A stretch of 64,000 bases of DNA, taken from the NCBI GenBank assembly GCA_033439295.1, contig JAVTLE010000010.1, positions 1,178,001 to 1,242,000 on the forward strand. Reading direction: 5' to 3'. The translations under genes were made by a program, and so were the position numbers. The stretch's first letter is position 1. Each line of letters begins with the position of its first letter. This document shows, one piece after another, positions 35,268 to 54,200 of the stretch. Under the pieces are notes generated by a model. It had not been told where the DNA came from, ran no database searches, and worked only from the letters and a program-made list of their open reading frames with translations. The DNA comes from Deuterostichococcus epilithicus. Its lineage: Eukaryota > Chlorophyta > Trebouxiophyceae > Prasiolales > Stichococcaceae.

Positions 35268-38200
35268 TCAGAGCGTGTCCAGGTCAAAGTCTGAACCGCT
35301 GTCGTCCGTGCACTGCGCAGCCGCATCCGCCAGCACCTGCTTCTGCCTCTTAGCCTGCTTCTTCTGGCTGCGGACCTTGTGTGGGTTGAGCTGCCCCTCC
35401 TCCGAGTACAGCACCTCCGCCTGCTTGCGGCCCCTGCAGCAGCAAAGTCTCGGTATGAGACGGATGGCAGCGCCCGCATGGTGAGCCCACATTGTGATGT
35501 GGACACGACACCTTACCGGGCGCCTCCACAGCGCCGGCACTTGGCGCTGGTGAGAAAGGGCATGGCAGCAGGAGTGCCCAATGGCTGTCACACACGCCCT
35601 CGCTCACTTCGGCAGCGGCTGCGCCTTTGCCGTCGGCTGCGGCCCGTCGGTGTCATCCATCGCGTCGCTGCCCTCCACGTCTAACGCCGCCATGGGCTCC
35701 ACGCCGCCAGCGGGCTCAGCGCTGGAAACGTCGGCCGGTCGCGCCGCCGCCGCTGCCATGCCTTCAAGGTCGATCGCCGCAGCGGCACCGGCGCTAGGCG
35801 CAGCGAAGTGGGCGCCGTCCTCCGCCGGCGCCAGGCCCGCCAACACCGCTGACTGATCCACCTGCAATACGTGTGCGGGAGGTGTCAGCTTCTCCCTCAA
35901 ACCCAAGCCGTGCATGCGGAGCACTCAGGGCCTGATTGCCACGATCCTGATCTGACTGTGCAACCGCGTTTCCTGCTTGGAAGTGTTGTCAGAAGCAAAG
36001 CAGCCTTGTGCCGACAAAAGATGTCTGGGAGCGAGTCTGCAAGTTGCCCTGCATGCGTGGATGGACCGACCCCGCAGCTAATTCCACGCTGCTGAGCCAC
36101 GGTTCAGGGCCGACAGCCCAACCCCAATTTCCGCCAGCTCACCGTGTCAGCGCTGAAGGCGGCGCTCCAGTCGGTCACGATGGCCGCCGCCGCGTGATCG
36201 TCATTCTGTCGTACAGGCGGCTCCGTGTAGTAGGGAATGCGGCCGTCGTTCCAGTCTGTCAGCACCGTGCGCGCCGCAGCGTCCACGTTGACGGTGCCGC
36301 CCTGGTGCGGAAGGCAGTTGCATGAATTGTGATCGTCTTCCCGTGGTGCAGCTCGGAACAGGCGATGCAGCTCGGGACAGGCGATGCGGATTGATGCACA
36401 TGGTTGCGGGTCGGTTCAACACTGTGGACGGGCGCCAAGGCTGCGGTGTGGCGGACTTTGCCGGGAACCACAGACCGACGTGTGGGACGCTTCAGGAAGG
36501 CCCCAACATCGACGCCGCCGGTGTGCCGCCACAAAGGTGAGCGCCGTCACCAAAGCCCTAGCCCATCAATTCGTGGAGTCAGCTGACAAAGAGGTACAGA
36601 TGAGGCGGGTGCCCCACCTTGGCGAGCTTGCCGCGAGAGGCGGCGACGAGCTGCAGGAACTGATCGGCGTCGCGGAAGGCAGGGATCTTGTACACCGTCA
36701 TGAGCTGCTCCGCCGGGCACTTCGACACGATCTCCGCCACCGGCAGCGCCGGATCCTCCAGCTGCTCCACCTGAGCTCAGTTTCACCAGGTTGTCCAGGA
36801 GGAAATGTCGATACAGTTTCTTGTGTGCACAGCGGCAGCGCCGGGTCTGCCAGATGCTGAAGCTGCGCTCGGGTCTGCACTGCTTCACACATGACCTGAA
36901 GGTGTCATTGCACTGTGTTGCACCGAATGGTGTGTGGTCACGCCGTGCTTGGCCAAAGCGATATCCAGGCAAGCCGGACAGCAAGCCAGACAGGACAGCA
37001 GGAATGTTGGTGCGTCTGCAAATTGTTGAGACTCAGGTTCATGCAGCTTGGTTCCTTTGCACCGACACAAGCGTAGCCACACTCTGCAGTCAGCAGCCGA
37101 CTGCGCGTACGGGACAGACCTTGACGCAATTGCGCAACGCGGAAGCGGCGGCGCTGGCGGCGGCGCTGAACACGATGCCGGGGCTGTCCAGCAGCTTGAT
37201 GTGCTTGTCCAGATGCACCTGTTCGGCATCTCAATTTTCGCGGGAGTGCAACCGGAGACCATCTGCACAGGGTCAGCCAGCAGCCTGGCTGCTCGCAGTG
37301 CAGTACGAGCATGCATTTGCAGAACCATTGTGCCTTGGCACTGTGCACCGACTTCATTCACTGCAAGAATGCATCTGCGCTGTGTCTGGGCGGCAGCACA
37401 CCTCCTGCACGGAGGTCGTGACGCCGGGCGTGTTCCCAACGGCCGCGACGCGGCCACGCTTCAGGCTGTTGATCAGCGAGCTCTTGCCCACGTTGGGCAG
37501 CCCGATGATGCCTGTCAAGCGTGGCAAAAGCACTCATCAAAGAGCCTTGAGCCTTGTGTCCTGCCACCGGAGGTGCAGGCTTGCACACCAGCAATGCCGC
37601 AGCGGGGACAGAATGCCGCACCGCAGCACATGGGCACGTCAGGGCGCCCAGAGGCTGCAGCATGCACCTATGAGAGAGCCAGCGCTTCAGGCAGCCTGCA
37701 TCACACAGCTTCACGCACCCACGGTGATGGCGGTCTTGAGGCCGGAGTTGCGCGCGTAGTTCTTCAACAGCTGCAGCAGCGTGTCTGCGCCCAGGCACTC
37801 GCTGCCCGCCATGAACTTGCTGCCATCGCCGCCGGCGGCGCCGCCGCCGCCTCCCTTCCGCTTGGCGCCCTTGCCGCCCGGCACCGCCCGCTTGGACGAC
37901 AGATTGGCCGCCTGGGCACGGGCCAAACACACATGTTGTGTGGTGTGATGTGATGTGCCAGTGGCTTCTGCTTCTGCTTCTGCTGCTGCCTCCACTCCAC
38001 AGGCAGCCATCACGACAGCCGTCGGAAGTGCCGACTGCGGCTGATGCCCCACACAACCTGCCGACCAGTCGATGACAAGGGAGGGCAACAGAGTTTGTCG
38101 AAGCAGCGGAGTCGCAGTGGCTCCCACCTGCTTCTGTGTGGAGCACTTGAAAGCGACCGTCGGCAGCTCCGCCCGCAGGTAGGCCAGCCACTTCTCTGCA

Positions 38201-39654
38201 ACCTCCCGCGGCACCAGGTCTGCGAGTAAGAGGGTTTTCAGGGGTTGCGACACATGCGCCAAGCCAATTGGCGGATGCCTGGTCGCTTTGCCACCCCTGG
38301 GAGCCGCCCGGCCAGCGATGGTTTTCCCCTGTCTCTAGCAAACCGGTCTGGAGTCCTGCCACCCACCCCATCCGATGTGCTGGAGAGGCACAAGAGGTGC
38401 CGTGCCCGATAACTGTCATGCACTCGCGGACAGGAGGCGGGCCGCGCCGCCGCAGCTGGTCCGTCCACAGCCTCTGCGGCCGGCGTGGCGACCAGCAGCA
38501 TCGGAGACAAAGCCCTCGCCCCGGGGCGCGAGCTGTGGTGCTGCATGCAGCGTGCAAGCCGCCCACCGATCTTGTTGAGCAGCAGCACGATCTTCTTATT
38601 GGGGCTCGAGCTCCGGATGAACTGCTCCACCTCCGGGCAGCGGTACGCCAGCGGGTCCCGTGCGTCGAGCACCTCCAGCACCACGTCGGCCGCCTCCACC
38701 ACCCGCACGAACTCCTTGTAGAATGTGCGCCGCGAGCGCTCTGCGGGCGCAGGGGCCGGCAAGTAAGTGCATCAGGGCGCGGCGTTAGAGGCAAGGCGTC
38801 AGAGGGCGAGGTGTCAGAGCAGCAGGATGCGGCTGCCATGTGACGACTGGCTGCATACATTGCGGCGCCGACCGCCCTCAGCCTGAGGACTCTCTGACCC
38901 CTTGACGCACGCCGCGGCGGCGGCTGCATGACGGTCGCGCACCGGGCTCTGCCGGCTGTGTCGCGCGAGCATCCGATCACCCTTCTACCCCGCCTTCGCC
39001 CCCTCGGGCAGACGTGAACGGGACAAAGATGTCGTTCTAAGCTCGCTGGTCAAGTTGCCGACTCACCCTGGACCTGGCCAGGTGTGGCGGCTTCCGCTGC
39101 GCGGCGAGCTGACTTCTGCGCTGCGGCATATTTTGCCTGCTTGCCGGCCGCCTCCGTCTGCAGATTTTCCAGCGTCGGCGCCTCCCCCATGTCCTCGTCA
39201 GCCTCGCTGCGTGCTGCCTCCTGCGGAATTGCATAGAATGGTTATATATAATTTGCCGCCGCCGGCTGAGGGCGTGACAGCAGTGCCGAGGATGCCTGTG
39301 TCCGCAGCAGGCAGAAAGCCGCACGGAGCAGGGCCACAGTTGAGCAGTGTGATACATCGCGTTGCGCGACTGTAGGCAATGCCAAGAACTTGCCCGGGCA
39401 CGCTTCCGCTCCGCCTTCTTCTGCGCCTCCGCCTCTAGGATGAGCCGCCGCTTCTCCTCCAGCTCGTTGATGAGGTCCTGCTTGAAGGGCCACTGCTTGG
39501 GGATGCCGGGGTCCGCCGGCGCTTTGTTCTTCTTGCCGGACTTGCGGGCCTCCTTCGCCATCTTACGGCCATGCTCCTTGACCTTCTTGATAACTTTGTA
39601 CTTCTGCTTGAGGGTCACCCTCTTGGATTTGGACTTGCTGCTCTTCTTCGGCAT
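35268..39654 (-). CDS. NSN1: Nucleostemin/GNL3-type nucleolar GTPase
   Basis: Circularly permuted YlqF/YawG-family GTPase acting in the nucleolus in late 60S ribosome assembly. The start at 39654 opens a Lys/Arg-rich head ([19 protein letters not shown]), then a coiled coil ([20 protein letters not shown]). The G motifs come in permuted order: [17 protein letters not shown]4 LLLNKI|D split by an intron (about 38582 to 38226), G1 [12 protein letters not shown] with G2-like GVTTSVQEV (about 37520-37400), and G3 DSPGIVFS (about 37195). The exon at about 36302-36200 carries [14 protein letters not shown], a signature of the nucleostemin C-terminal half; an acidic tail ends [10 protein letters not shown]. 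About 12 exons. The head is a probable nucleolar localisation signal. Arabidopsis NSN1 and animal GNL3 or GNL3L are equally close as far as can be judged by eye. Confidence 0.93.
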
Positions 39655-40486
39655 GGTGAAGCACTACGATGAAGCCCCTGAACACAAACAACGCGTGAAT
39701 TTTGTTGCCAGACCTGTGAAGATGGGAGACTGCGCGGAATGATGTTCTAACGCAAGGTCACAGCAAAGCCGACCTACTTATAACGCTGCAACGGTCGCAT
39801 GTGCTGCTTTGAGAAGAATGATTCGCTTGGAGATGCAGAGATTCAGGGCAAGCCGGCTGCCGTCGCCGAGACGGCAGGACCAAGAACGGCGGCCTGTCGG
39901 CGGCGGATGATTTCTCAATCAGCCCAACGCATGCATTCACCAATGTATGGTGTGGGAATCACTCGCAGATAGTGCGTTCTCAGGAGGATTGTCATTGAGT
40001 CTGTCCTTAAGCTCAAAGTGCCGTGCTTCATTGTGCTGTCGGCGTGGACCGTGCCCTCATGTTTCAGTGCAAGCCTCAAAGCCATTCACCATGCAGCACA
40101 TAGGTAGCATTCGTGACGGCATCTGCCTTGCACCGATACGCACATCAGCTGCACACCAGCATGGCAGATACTGAATCTTCAGCGCCTCAAAATTGCGCCC
40201 AAGTCCCCCTTGCGCACTCCTGGCGCACGGGGTGCTGGCAGCCACAACCAGTGACAATGAGCGTCTGCTCTGCCTATCACAGTCTGCACGCTGCCACTTT
40301 GGGACCCAGTGCAGCGAAAATTTCGGCGACGACCCTTCCGCAGCTGCTCAGGCAACTCCAAGCTACTGCCCCTAGGAGCGCCGCCCCCATGCTTTCGCCT
40401 GCCATTTGGTGCATACGAGCAGGCTGCCGAGGACGACTGGCTCCGTGGCGCCAAAGCGGCGCGCCCAGATCGAACAGGTGCCACGC
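39655..40486. other. Intergenic: GNL3 promoter side and p24 3' side
   Basis: Both flanking genes are on the minus strand, so this 832-base stretch holds the nucleostemin upstream region and the p24 3' UTR. It is more AT-rich than the genes. No coding or RNA gene is seen. Confidence 0.55.
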
Positions 40487-41983
40487 TCACAGCAGCTTCT
40501 TTTTCGAGAAGAATCGCTGCACGGAGAGCGATGTCTCATTAATGCAAGAGCGCAAAATGAATGCATGGGCATCCATGAAGCAGTCGCTTGAGTTTGCTTG
40601 GAACCAAACTTGCATGCAGCACGAGCGCACTTCACAGCGTCTACCTACCTTAAGATACCACAGCTGCCAGGCTGCCAAGACGACGCACACGATCAGCGAG
40701 CCGATGCTGAACCAGGCCACGCGCGCATTGGTTGCCTCTGCAAACGCACAAACATGGGTACCCATCAAAGGTTTGGCAACGAGTTCGACACGCTCCGTGC
40801 CCGCTCACAGCCTGCCGCAGAGCCAGTCGTCCAGCCAGCAACCACGCGCAGCCACAGTGACGGATGAGGTGCCGAAAGGCGGGAGGCGCCGCGATGATGC
40901 AGTTCCCGACCTCTCACCGTTGATGTTGCGCATCTCCTCCTCGCGCGACCGCAGGAACAGCATTTCCTGGTGGATCTCCTTCACCATGGCCTCCAGCCGC
41001 CGCAGCTCCGTAGACATGTCATTCAAGTTGTCCTTCTTTGCAATCGCGTCCCAGTCCTGCCGGCATGACGACGGACAGAAGCAATAGGAATCAGGAGGGT
41101 ATCAGAGGGAGCTGTCATTGAGTTGTAATTATATGCAAACTGTGCCCATTGGCTGGGACGTGCCGCATAGTTCAAAGGGGTCTGAGTGGCAGCACGGGCG
41201 CATGCACGACTCGCACCGTGGCGGCGACGCCCGTCTTCCAATCCAGCTTGATCTTCGCGTTCTGTGCTGTGTTGACGTCTGCACGTTACAGAAGCCACTA
41301 TCAACACGCAGTGCGTCCGCGACCTGTCACAGGCGCAGTGTTGAGACTGAATTCCACAGCACAGGCAGCTGCTAGCGCAAGGCTCGCCTTTTGCCGTGAA
41401 GCAGGCTTTGAAGTCGCCATCCTCCTTTGTCGTGAAGGCGAACTGCCCCTGTGAAATTCCCTTCTTTTCGTAAAGCACCGTCCCCGACGGATCCTCCACC
41501 TGCGCGTCGATGCTTGTTCATGGATGCCACCGACGGCGCGCCGCGTGCATGGTAGACTGGCAACACCTTATGAGCAACGTCTTTGCAGGTCTGCACCTTC
41601 ACGTCCATGGGTACGAGAGTGGCGGAGTTGTCCTTGTGGAAGGCCGCGAAGTCCCCCACCACAAGGACGTTCCTGTTGATCTCCTCCATCACGCACTTGG
41701 TTTGGAAGAGCATATCAAATTCCTGTGCACCGTAGAATTGCGTCATGACAGCACCTATTGGGGCGCAGACTGCGCGCTTGAGACATAGATCGGCGGAGCG
41801 TCGTTGGCAGCCTAGCATCGTCCGCTCGAATCCACAAATGGATGCTGACCAGCACCCAGCACGTACAACATGCCGGTAAGAGCAAGCGCAGCCCAGGCGC
41901 ACCAGCCCATTGCTATGCTGCGCCAGCAGCGCGGCCAGCAGCAGTGCGACTGCAAGCCGCGGTGTGGTCGCGGCGCCCCTCAT
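40487..41983 (-). CDS. p24-delta (TMED10-like) ER-Golgi cargo receptor
   Basis: Type I membrane protein of COPI/COPII vesicles that selects cargo such as GPI-anchored proteins. The start at 41983 gives a signal peptide (MRGAATTPRLAVALLLAALL). The GOLD domain follows in three exons, with the two disulfide cysteines in QTKCVMEEI and FKACFTAK; then KIKLDWKTGVAAT, the coiled-coil stalk (LNDMSTELRRLEAMVKEIHQ with SREEEMR, about 41055-40912), one membrane span (WFSIGSLIVCVVLAAWQLWY, about 40735-40653) and a 27-base last exon encoding RFFSKKKLL. The tail pairs a Phe-Phe COPII signal with a C-terminal KKxx COPI retrieval signal, diagnostic of the delta class. Seven exons; the intron after FTAK has a GC donor at 41387-41386. 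About 210 residues, the normal size. Confidence 0.94.
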
Positions 41984-43211
41984 GGGAGCGCTGCCTCGAA
42001 GCCCACGGACTCAGGCGACCATTCACCAAGATCAGGCGGTGCACCTCAACTTGATCAGTCCTTCGCGAGCTGCACCTTGTCCTGTTGTGCCTTTTATATC
42101 AAAACGAAAGATGGCTTCGATAACAAAACAAAAGTATCCTGGTCGGGACAGCATCAACTGCACCGCAGGGGTATCGGTTAGCAGCGACCTGAGATCAACG
42201 GGGCAAAAGCCAGAGCACAAGCGAGATGCGCTGGCTCAGATCGTCGAGGACCGATCAGGGACGAATCAGAAGGTTGCACTGTCACAAACACAAAATGATT
42301 GCACCTTTTGATTATCGCTGAGCCGGCATTCTCGGTACATCCATTACGTCCTGCTGCCTCCCAGCTGCAAATGTATCCTGTCCCTTTCAATGTACGAAAA
42401 CTCGTAATCTAGGTGTTGAACGCATTCCATCAGCCGAGAAGACATAACACGTACTACTGGGTGGCCTATCTAGGTACGCTGTAAAACAGTCAGGACGAGC
42501 ATTCATGCGGCTTCCAATCCACACAAACCAAAATCCAGCCTGTACACTGCAAGCCTGGTGCGAGGCTACCTGCTGGGGCTGTGCCGAGTCGGCCTGGTAT
42601 CGGCGCTGCCGCTTGCTCGAGGGCGGCGCATGTCTGCAGAGGGCACCTCGCACAGGCATGCTAGTCGACCTTCGAGCAAGACTCACCGGTGGAAGCCCGA
42701 ATCGGACGCATGGCGCAAATGTGCAAAAAATCCGCCTGCATTGCTCATTGCTGCCAGTACACATAGCCCGCTGCCAGGCGAATATCTGTTCCAGGTGCTC
42801 GTCTCGATGGAAGTCGCTATACAGATGATTGTTCGCGACCGCCGCACGGTCGCGTTGTGGAGCAGCTGAGTCTTTGGGCTTACGGTTGAAGCTGTAAGGT
42901 GTAGCTGCTGCTGCTGCTGCTGCCCGCGCTGGCCCATCGGCCAGAACGGCCACCGCCAGACGGTCTGCTAAGTGGCAGCCAGCTGCATCGAGGTAAGTTG
43001 CAGCCATGCGGGGCTCGCCCCGGTCCGCGCCGCAGCCAGCAGCCAGCATTGACGGGCCGCCTGCCGGCCCTCGCTGCCACGGGGGACCTGGGCATGGTCG
43101 CGCGGCAGGCACGCGGTGACCGCCGGGATGGGCAGCCCGCGCTCACACAGCAGGGCTGACAGGCCGGTCCGGGAACCCCGCTCCAGGCCCGTCCCGCGCG
43201 CAAGGCGCCGC
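41984..43211. other. Intergenic: p24 upstream region and phototropin 3' side
   Basis: A 1.2-kb gap between two minus-strand genes. It contains the p24 promoter, notably AT-rich around 42090-42400, and the phototropin 3' UTR. Open frames at 42387-43112 and 42880-43324 are GC-rich shadows without recognisable similarity. No RNA gene seen. Confidence 0.5.
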
Positions 43212-49204
<5,993 letters not shown>

Positions 49205-49704
49205 GGCTGTTGCCCGGCCCGCGGCGGGCGTCGAAACGCGGGCTTCAGGCCCTCAGGCCCAGCTCGAGAACCGGCCCCAACACTGCGGAGGCGTCTCCAC
49301 CAGCAACTCTTGCGACGTCAACACTCTGGCCCCAGTCAGGGCTCCTCGCCTTGCTCGCAGACTGTGGCGTCAGCCAGGACCTCAACCGGTCTGAGGGCGT
49401 CTAAGGGGCGCAAATGGGCTCTGCAAATCAGGACCCCTCCAACTTTTCGACGCGTATCCCGCACTCCTCCACTTCAGCCGTCCGGGCCCCAGCCGAATCG
49501 CTGATCCACGTCCTCCGGGGACTCCAGTTAGGATGGCACGCTTTAGATTGGCAGCCTAGCTGCTGGAGCTCAGAGCTGCATCCAGCAGCCAGATCTCCAC
49601 TAGATTCTCCCGGCAAGTACGTTTGCGTGGACAGCGAGCTGACTGTGCGCTTGCATATCACGGATTTCTAGATGCAACATGCATTTTATGCTCTAACGAT
49701 CAAT
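49205..49704. promoter_or_regulatory. Phototropin upstream region and hnRNP 3' end
   Basis: Both neighbours are on the minus strand, so this 500-base stretch holds the phototropin promoter and 5' UTR next to the hnRNP gene's 3' UTR. No coding signal beyond GC-rich chance frames, and no light-response element that I can name with confidence. Confidence 0.5.
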
Positions 49705-52700
49705 TCAGTACGGGGCATATCGCTGGCTGCCACCGCCACCGCGACCACCATAGCCGCCATAGCTGCCGCCGCCACCGGAGGGGCCGCGACCCCGCACTGC
49801 GCCTCCACCACCGGCACCAAAGCCCCTGCCCCGCATTGGGCCGCCCATGCCTACGCCGCCGGCGCCCATGCCACCGCCCATGCCGCTACCCATGCCGCCA
49901 CCGCCCATGCCGCCACCCATGCCACCTGCCCCCATGCCGCCAGCACCCATGCCGCCACCGGCACCGGACAAGACATAGCCGACCTGCAGGACAACAGAGG
50001 CAGGAGAAGGTTGAATGAAGTGCAGTAGAGTACCAGCAACATGCAGTGCATGCCTGCGCTGGGCCATGCACATGACCAATGCAGCATACCTGGCCGTTCG
50101 GCAGCATCATGGGAACCATCTGCATGCCGGCGCCGCCGCCGGCAGCCATGCTGCCCATACCACTCCCCATGCCACCCCCCATGCCGCCGCCATAGCTGCC
50201 ATAGTCCTCGCCACCGTAGCCGTAGCCATCGTCACCTGTGGAGGAGAAAGGCAGCTGTTGCCATGCTTGAACAGCTCCACGAACTTCATGGATGCATGTT
50301 CGTCACCAGCCATCGAAGGACGAAGAACTGGGCGCAGAAAGGCTTCCGGGCACTGTCGTGGAACCGATGGAAAGTGGTTCAGGAAACTGAGGACGAGCCG
50401 CACCATAGCCCTCGTCCATGCCATAGCCGCCGCCAAATTGCTGCTGACCGCCGTATCCAAAGCCGCCGCCGCCGCCAAAGTTGCCTCCCCGGCCGCCGAA
50501 GCCCTGCTGCTGAAACCCCATTTGACCACCGCCCATCCTGCACACGACGGTTAGAGTCGAATGAACAGCCAGGGAACAGCCAGCAGCCAGCAGCAGCAAT
50601 ACCAGGGTCCACAAGGTGTCGAAGCAAAAAGCAATGCCAGCTTTCCTGGTGTCAGCACGATGTGGAGAGGCAGCATTGCAAAGAGAGGGCATGCCTGCCG
50701 CCGCGGCCGCCAAAGCCGCCCTGGCCGTAACCGCCCTGCTGCCCGAAGCCACCCTGGCCCTGCTGGAACTTCTGCGGCGGATTTTCATGGTACACGCGCC
50801 CCATCTTCACCTGTTGGCGGGGACACAAGAGCGTCAACAGGCGCCAACAGGCCAGGCCAGATCCAGCGGCAACACGTCAAGAGCAGGCAAGATCCGCTGA
50901 GGTGAGCACACGGTCCTGGCTGCCCGTCCATGCAAGCACATCATGCAGTACACCTCCTGAGTAGCTTTGGGATGTTGACGTTGGGATTCAAACTGACCAC
51001 ATCCGAGGACGAGGCACACAAGGGCAACGCACGTCGAGGGGCGCGCCGTCCATGATGAACTTGTCGCCCTCGTCATTCTGCCGGATGGCCTGCAGCACGG
51101 AGGCGCGGTCCACGTAGTGCACGAAACCGAACTCGCGCCGCGTCTTGCCGTCGCGTGGCGCCGGGATGAAGGCGCGGGTGATCTCGCCCAGGGGGCCGAA
51201 AATCTCCCGCAGCTTGGCCTCATTGGCGGTGTCGGGCAGGTTGCCAATGAAGATGGACTTGATCTCGTTCTGCTGGTCAGCTGCGATGTCAGCGCGGCGC
51301 GGCTCCGCAAAGGTGATCGTCAGCGGCTTGTTGCCCACCCTGCAGTTCGTGACAGAATGCGAATGGGTGCGATTGTACATTGCAGGACGTCCACTTTTCA
51401 AGCTTTTGAACTGCGGACAGTGATGTAGTACCTGCACAAATGTTCATGCTGACTGCTGCAGCCACAGGCTGCAGCATCCCGTTGAGATGGTCAAAAGCGA
51501 GAGCCGCAAAGCGCTAAAGCAAAGTTCGTGGATGAAGGCGTCTCACTGGAAGTTGGGCGGCGACAACGCCGCCTTTGCGTGCTGCGCGCACGCGTGGTTG
51601 TAAAACTCCAGGAAGCAGAAGCCACGGTTTTGGCCGGGAATGTCCTTGGACATCAGCAACTCCACGCTCTCAAGACCTAATCGCAGAATGGAAAGATCAT
51701 GCCTTGTATCACTTTGCTTGTGGTTTGCTTCACCTGGCAAAGTTCAGCAACACAACAGACACATCTGGCCCGCCAAGGCTGCACCAAAAGTTGGCCTCGC
51801 AATCATCCGGAGTGCATGTCAGGACCATGCCTCAAGCATACCCTTGGTGGCGTCTCGGACTTGCGCTTCGAGCTCGTCCTTCGACATCGTCTTTGGCAGG
51901 TTGCCCAGGTACAGCCGGTTCTTTGACTGCGACGGCAGCACCCGGATCTGCACCAGCACATAGCACACAAGACTCAGCAAAGCAGCAGAGATGCCAGCTG
52001 CTGCATCCACACAACATGACTCAGACACCATACTCGATGAACCAGTTGATGACTGCGGGCTAGGGTTTTCACCAACTACTATGTTTACCAAATGAAACCG
52101 GCAGATGAATTGCGTATGTGCCCTGCTCGCCCTGCAGCTGCAGGGACAGCAGTCAGGTCGCTGACAGCAGCAGACCGGACCACACCTGGTGACCAGGGTG
52201 GTCCTTCATCTCGGTGTTGTTCAGCTTGGTCATGGCGGCAGTGGCCATCTCCTTGGAGTTGTACTTGATGAACCCGTAGCCGCGGTTGAGGCCGCTGCCT
52301 GGGTCCTTCAGCACCGCGCACGAGTACACCTGCAGGGTTTGGCCGTGCCGCATCGACTGAGTTGTGCAATGCGCCCATCACCATTCTCAACACTCACGGG
52401 TCACGATGGGATGACGCGCTTTCGACTGCTATGCTGCACTGCTGCACTGCATGCCCACCTCCCCGCCCTGCGAGGCGAATTCAAGCAGCTGCTCGTCGGT
52501 GACGGTCGCGGTCTTGGGGATGCCGCCCACGAAGACCTGCACCGAAGAGGATAGCTGAAAAGAACGAAGACGTAGTCAAGCGCTGCACGCTGATGGAGTG
52601 TCGAGCGGCCACTGCCAGCACCATGAACTCAAACTGCGGGCCCACCTCACTGCCATGGGGAGGCTCCTCGAGCGGGTCAGCACCGCCGGTCGCCTTGATG

Positions 52701-53290
52701 ACCCTGTGCAAAGATGAGGACAGGACATCATGCGTCTGCTGCACAGTTTCTGCTGCACAGTTTCTGGCAACCGCAAGACAAATGCAAGCAAGACAACAGG
52801 TAGAGATGAAACAGTGCCACGGTTTGAAACTCACTGGGCTGGGCTGGCTGCTGCTGCTTCTGCAGAAGCCTGCGCGTCCGTGACTATGTCTGTTGGCTGC
52901 TCCTGTGGGTCAGTGCAAGCAGTGTGAGCCGCGCAGACAAGCATGAGCAGGGATAGCCTCCTCTTGGTGTGCTACGGTCGCTCGAATCGATGATACATGG
53001 CATGCACGAACTGACGCACCTCCGCGTCGCCAGGGGCAGCTGCCGTCGCATCCCCAGCAGCAGCGGGGGAGCCCTCCTGCTGTTGCGTGTCTGCAACGGG
53101 CGCTTCCTCGGCCGGAGCCTCCTCTGCCTCGTAGTCGACAATCTCCTGCAACCCAGCAGCTCAAAGACTGTCAGACATGTGCCAAGTGTTGGTGGCTGAG
53201 GCGATTGCGTTGCAATGTAGCATGCGCTTGCCGCATGAGAGCCTGACGCCGCACCTCATCCGCCTGATGCTCGACCTCCTCGGCGCTCAT
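49705..53290 (-). CDS. hnRNP Q/LIF2-like RNA-binding protein, three RRMs
   Basis: Start at 53290; the first exon is 36 bases (MSAEEVEHQADE). An acidic Ala/Glu-rich head (EIVDYEAEEAPAEEAPVADT) precedes three RRMs. RRM1: VFVGGIPKTATVTDEQLLEF, then LNRGYGFIKYNS (about 52540-52200). RRM2: NRLYLGNLPKTMSKDELEAQ, then NRGFCFLEFYNH (about 51945-51545). RRM3: KSIFIGNLPDTANEAKLREI, then REFGFVHYVDRASV (about 51350-51040). The last four exons form a Gly-rich tail with GGF/GGY/RGG and a long GGM-type array (about 49980-49840), ending QRYAPY. This order of acidic head, three RRMs and RGG tail is that of SYNCRIP/hnRNP R in animals and LIF2 in plants, which act in splicing, mRNA stability and, in plants, chromatin regulation. 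About 12 exons. Confidence 0.9.
49840..49980 (-). repeat. GGM-type coding repeat in the hnRNP tail
   Basis: The last exon encodes an array of short Gly-Gly-Met units (GGMGAGGMGAGGMGG and variants) from near-identical 12-15 base repeats. This is an in-frame low-complexity repeat, probably length-variable, of the kind that promotes RNA-protein condensates. Confidence 0.8.
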
Positions 53291-54200
53291 GGTAGCACAC
53301 TGAGCAGCGTCGCGCCTGCCTGACGGCGTACCCTAGCCCTGGTCTCGACCCGCACAGCAGTTGGCTGCGCAAGAACTGCCTGGAGACAACGCTGAACGAG
53401 TCCTTGCAAGGCAGTCCAAGCACAGAGACATCAGACGGCGCTGCGTGAGAGTAATGTAAGGAAGAAAACCGTGCGAAACGGACTGCTGTGAGCGACCAGA
53501 CTTCAAGTTCGCAGGATGATCGGGCCGCAGCAACAGTGGCCGCTGCAGCATGCAAGCGAGGCAACGACATGGTGGCACAGCCGCAACAGATCAAGCAGTC
53601 CGGGCTCAGCGACAGGCGGAGGTTGGCGTCGATCAAGCGACGTGCGGAAGAGTGCCAAAAAGAACTGGGGTGTCAACAGATACCTGCACTGAGTCTGGTC
53701 TCAAAACAACGGGCGAACGCTCGCACGAGGACGGGACTGTTCCAAGCCTGTCTCTGAGCCTCTTCTTGGTGTCTGGCTGAGGTGTGTGCTACACTGCGCG
53801 AGGCTGCCGTATGCATTCATGAAAACACGAGCTGGTCCGCTTTGAGCATCCCGCTGTTCATAAACCCTACACGGCTTGTACGCTTGGTAGCAGTTTCAAA
53901 GCTGCGACGACAGACAGGGTTTGCAAATGCAAAAATGCTGCTCATGCTGGCTTTGTGTGGCCGCGCAGCCCGTTGCCGCTTGACAATTGGCGCAGCTTGC
54001 TCGACCTCGCCAAAGATCGCAGGGAGCGAGTCGTCCCGACAGCGAGTCACTCGAAAAGCAGAGCTGCAGTCCAACGATAGCTGCTGAGGCAGTCGCATCT
54101 TCGATCGCGTTGCGGGACATGACATTCCGAATTGCAGCACAAGTTACTAGTTGTTGTTTTGACTTTGGTAGCTGACAGCCGACAGGACGGGCTTTTCGCA
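53291..54200. promoter_or_regulatory. Bidirectional upstream region of hnRNP and 54-kb genes
   Basis: Divergent genes leave about 900 bases here. GC content is lower at 53780-54190. No protein-like frame and no RNA gene recognised. Confidence 0.45.

Noticed and set aside
36425-36500. A possible duplicated exon in nucleostemin ([11 protein letters not shown] frame).
   Set aside because: Its likeness to the live exon start ([11 protein letters not shown]) covers only about 20 bases and has no clear acceptor, so it was not counted with the exon-edge copies.
37358-38980. A 540-codon open frame on the minus strand.
   Set aside because: It covers nucleostemin exons in the wrong frame and shows Arg/Ala/Pro-rich composition typical of GC-rich shadows.
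49840-49980. Regular short repeats that could suggest a CRISPR-like or satellite array.
   Set aside because: They are an in-frame Gly-Gly-Met coding repeat in the tail of the hnRNP gene.
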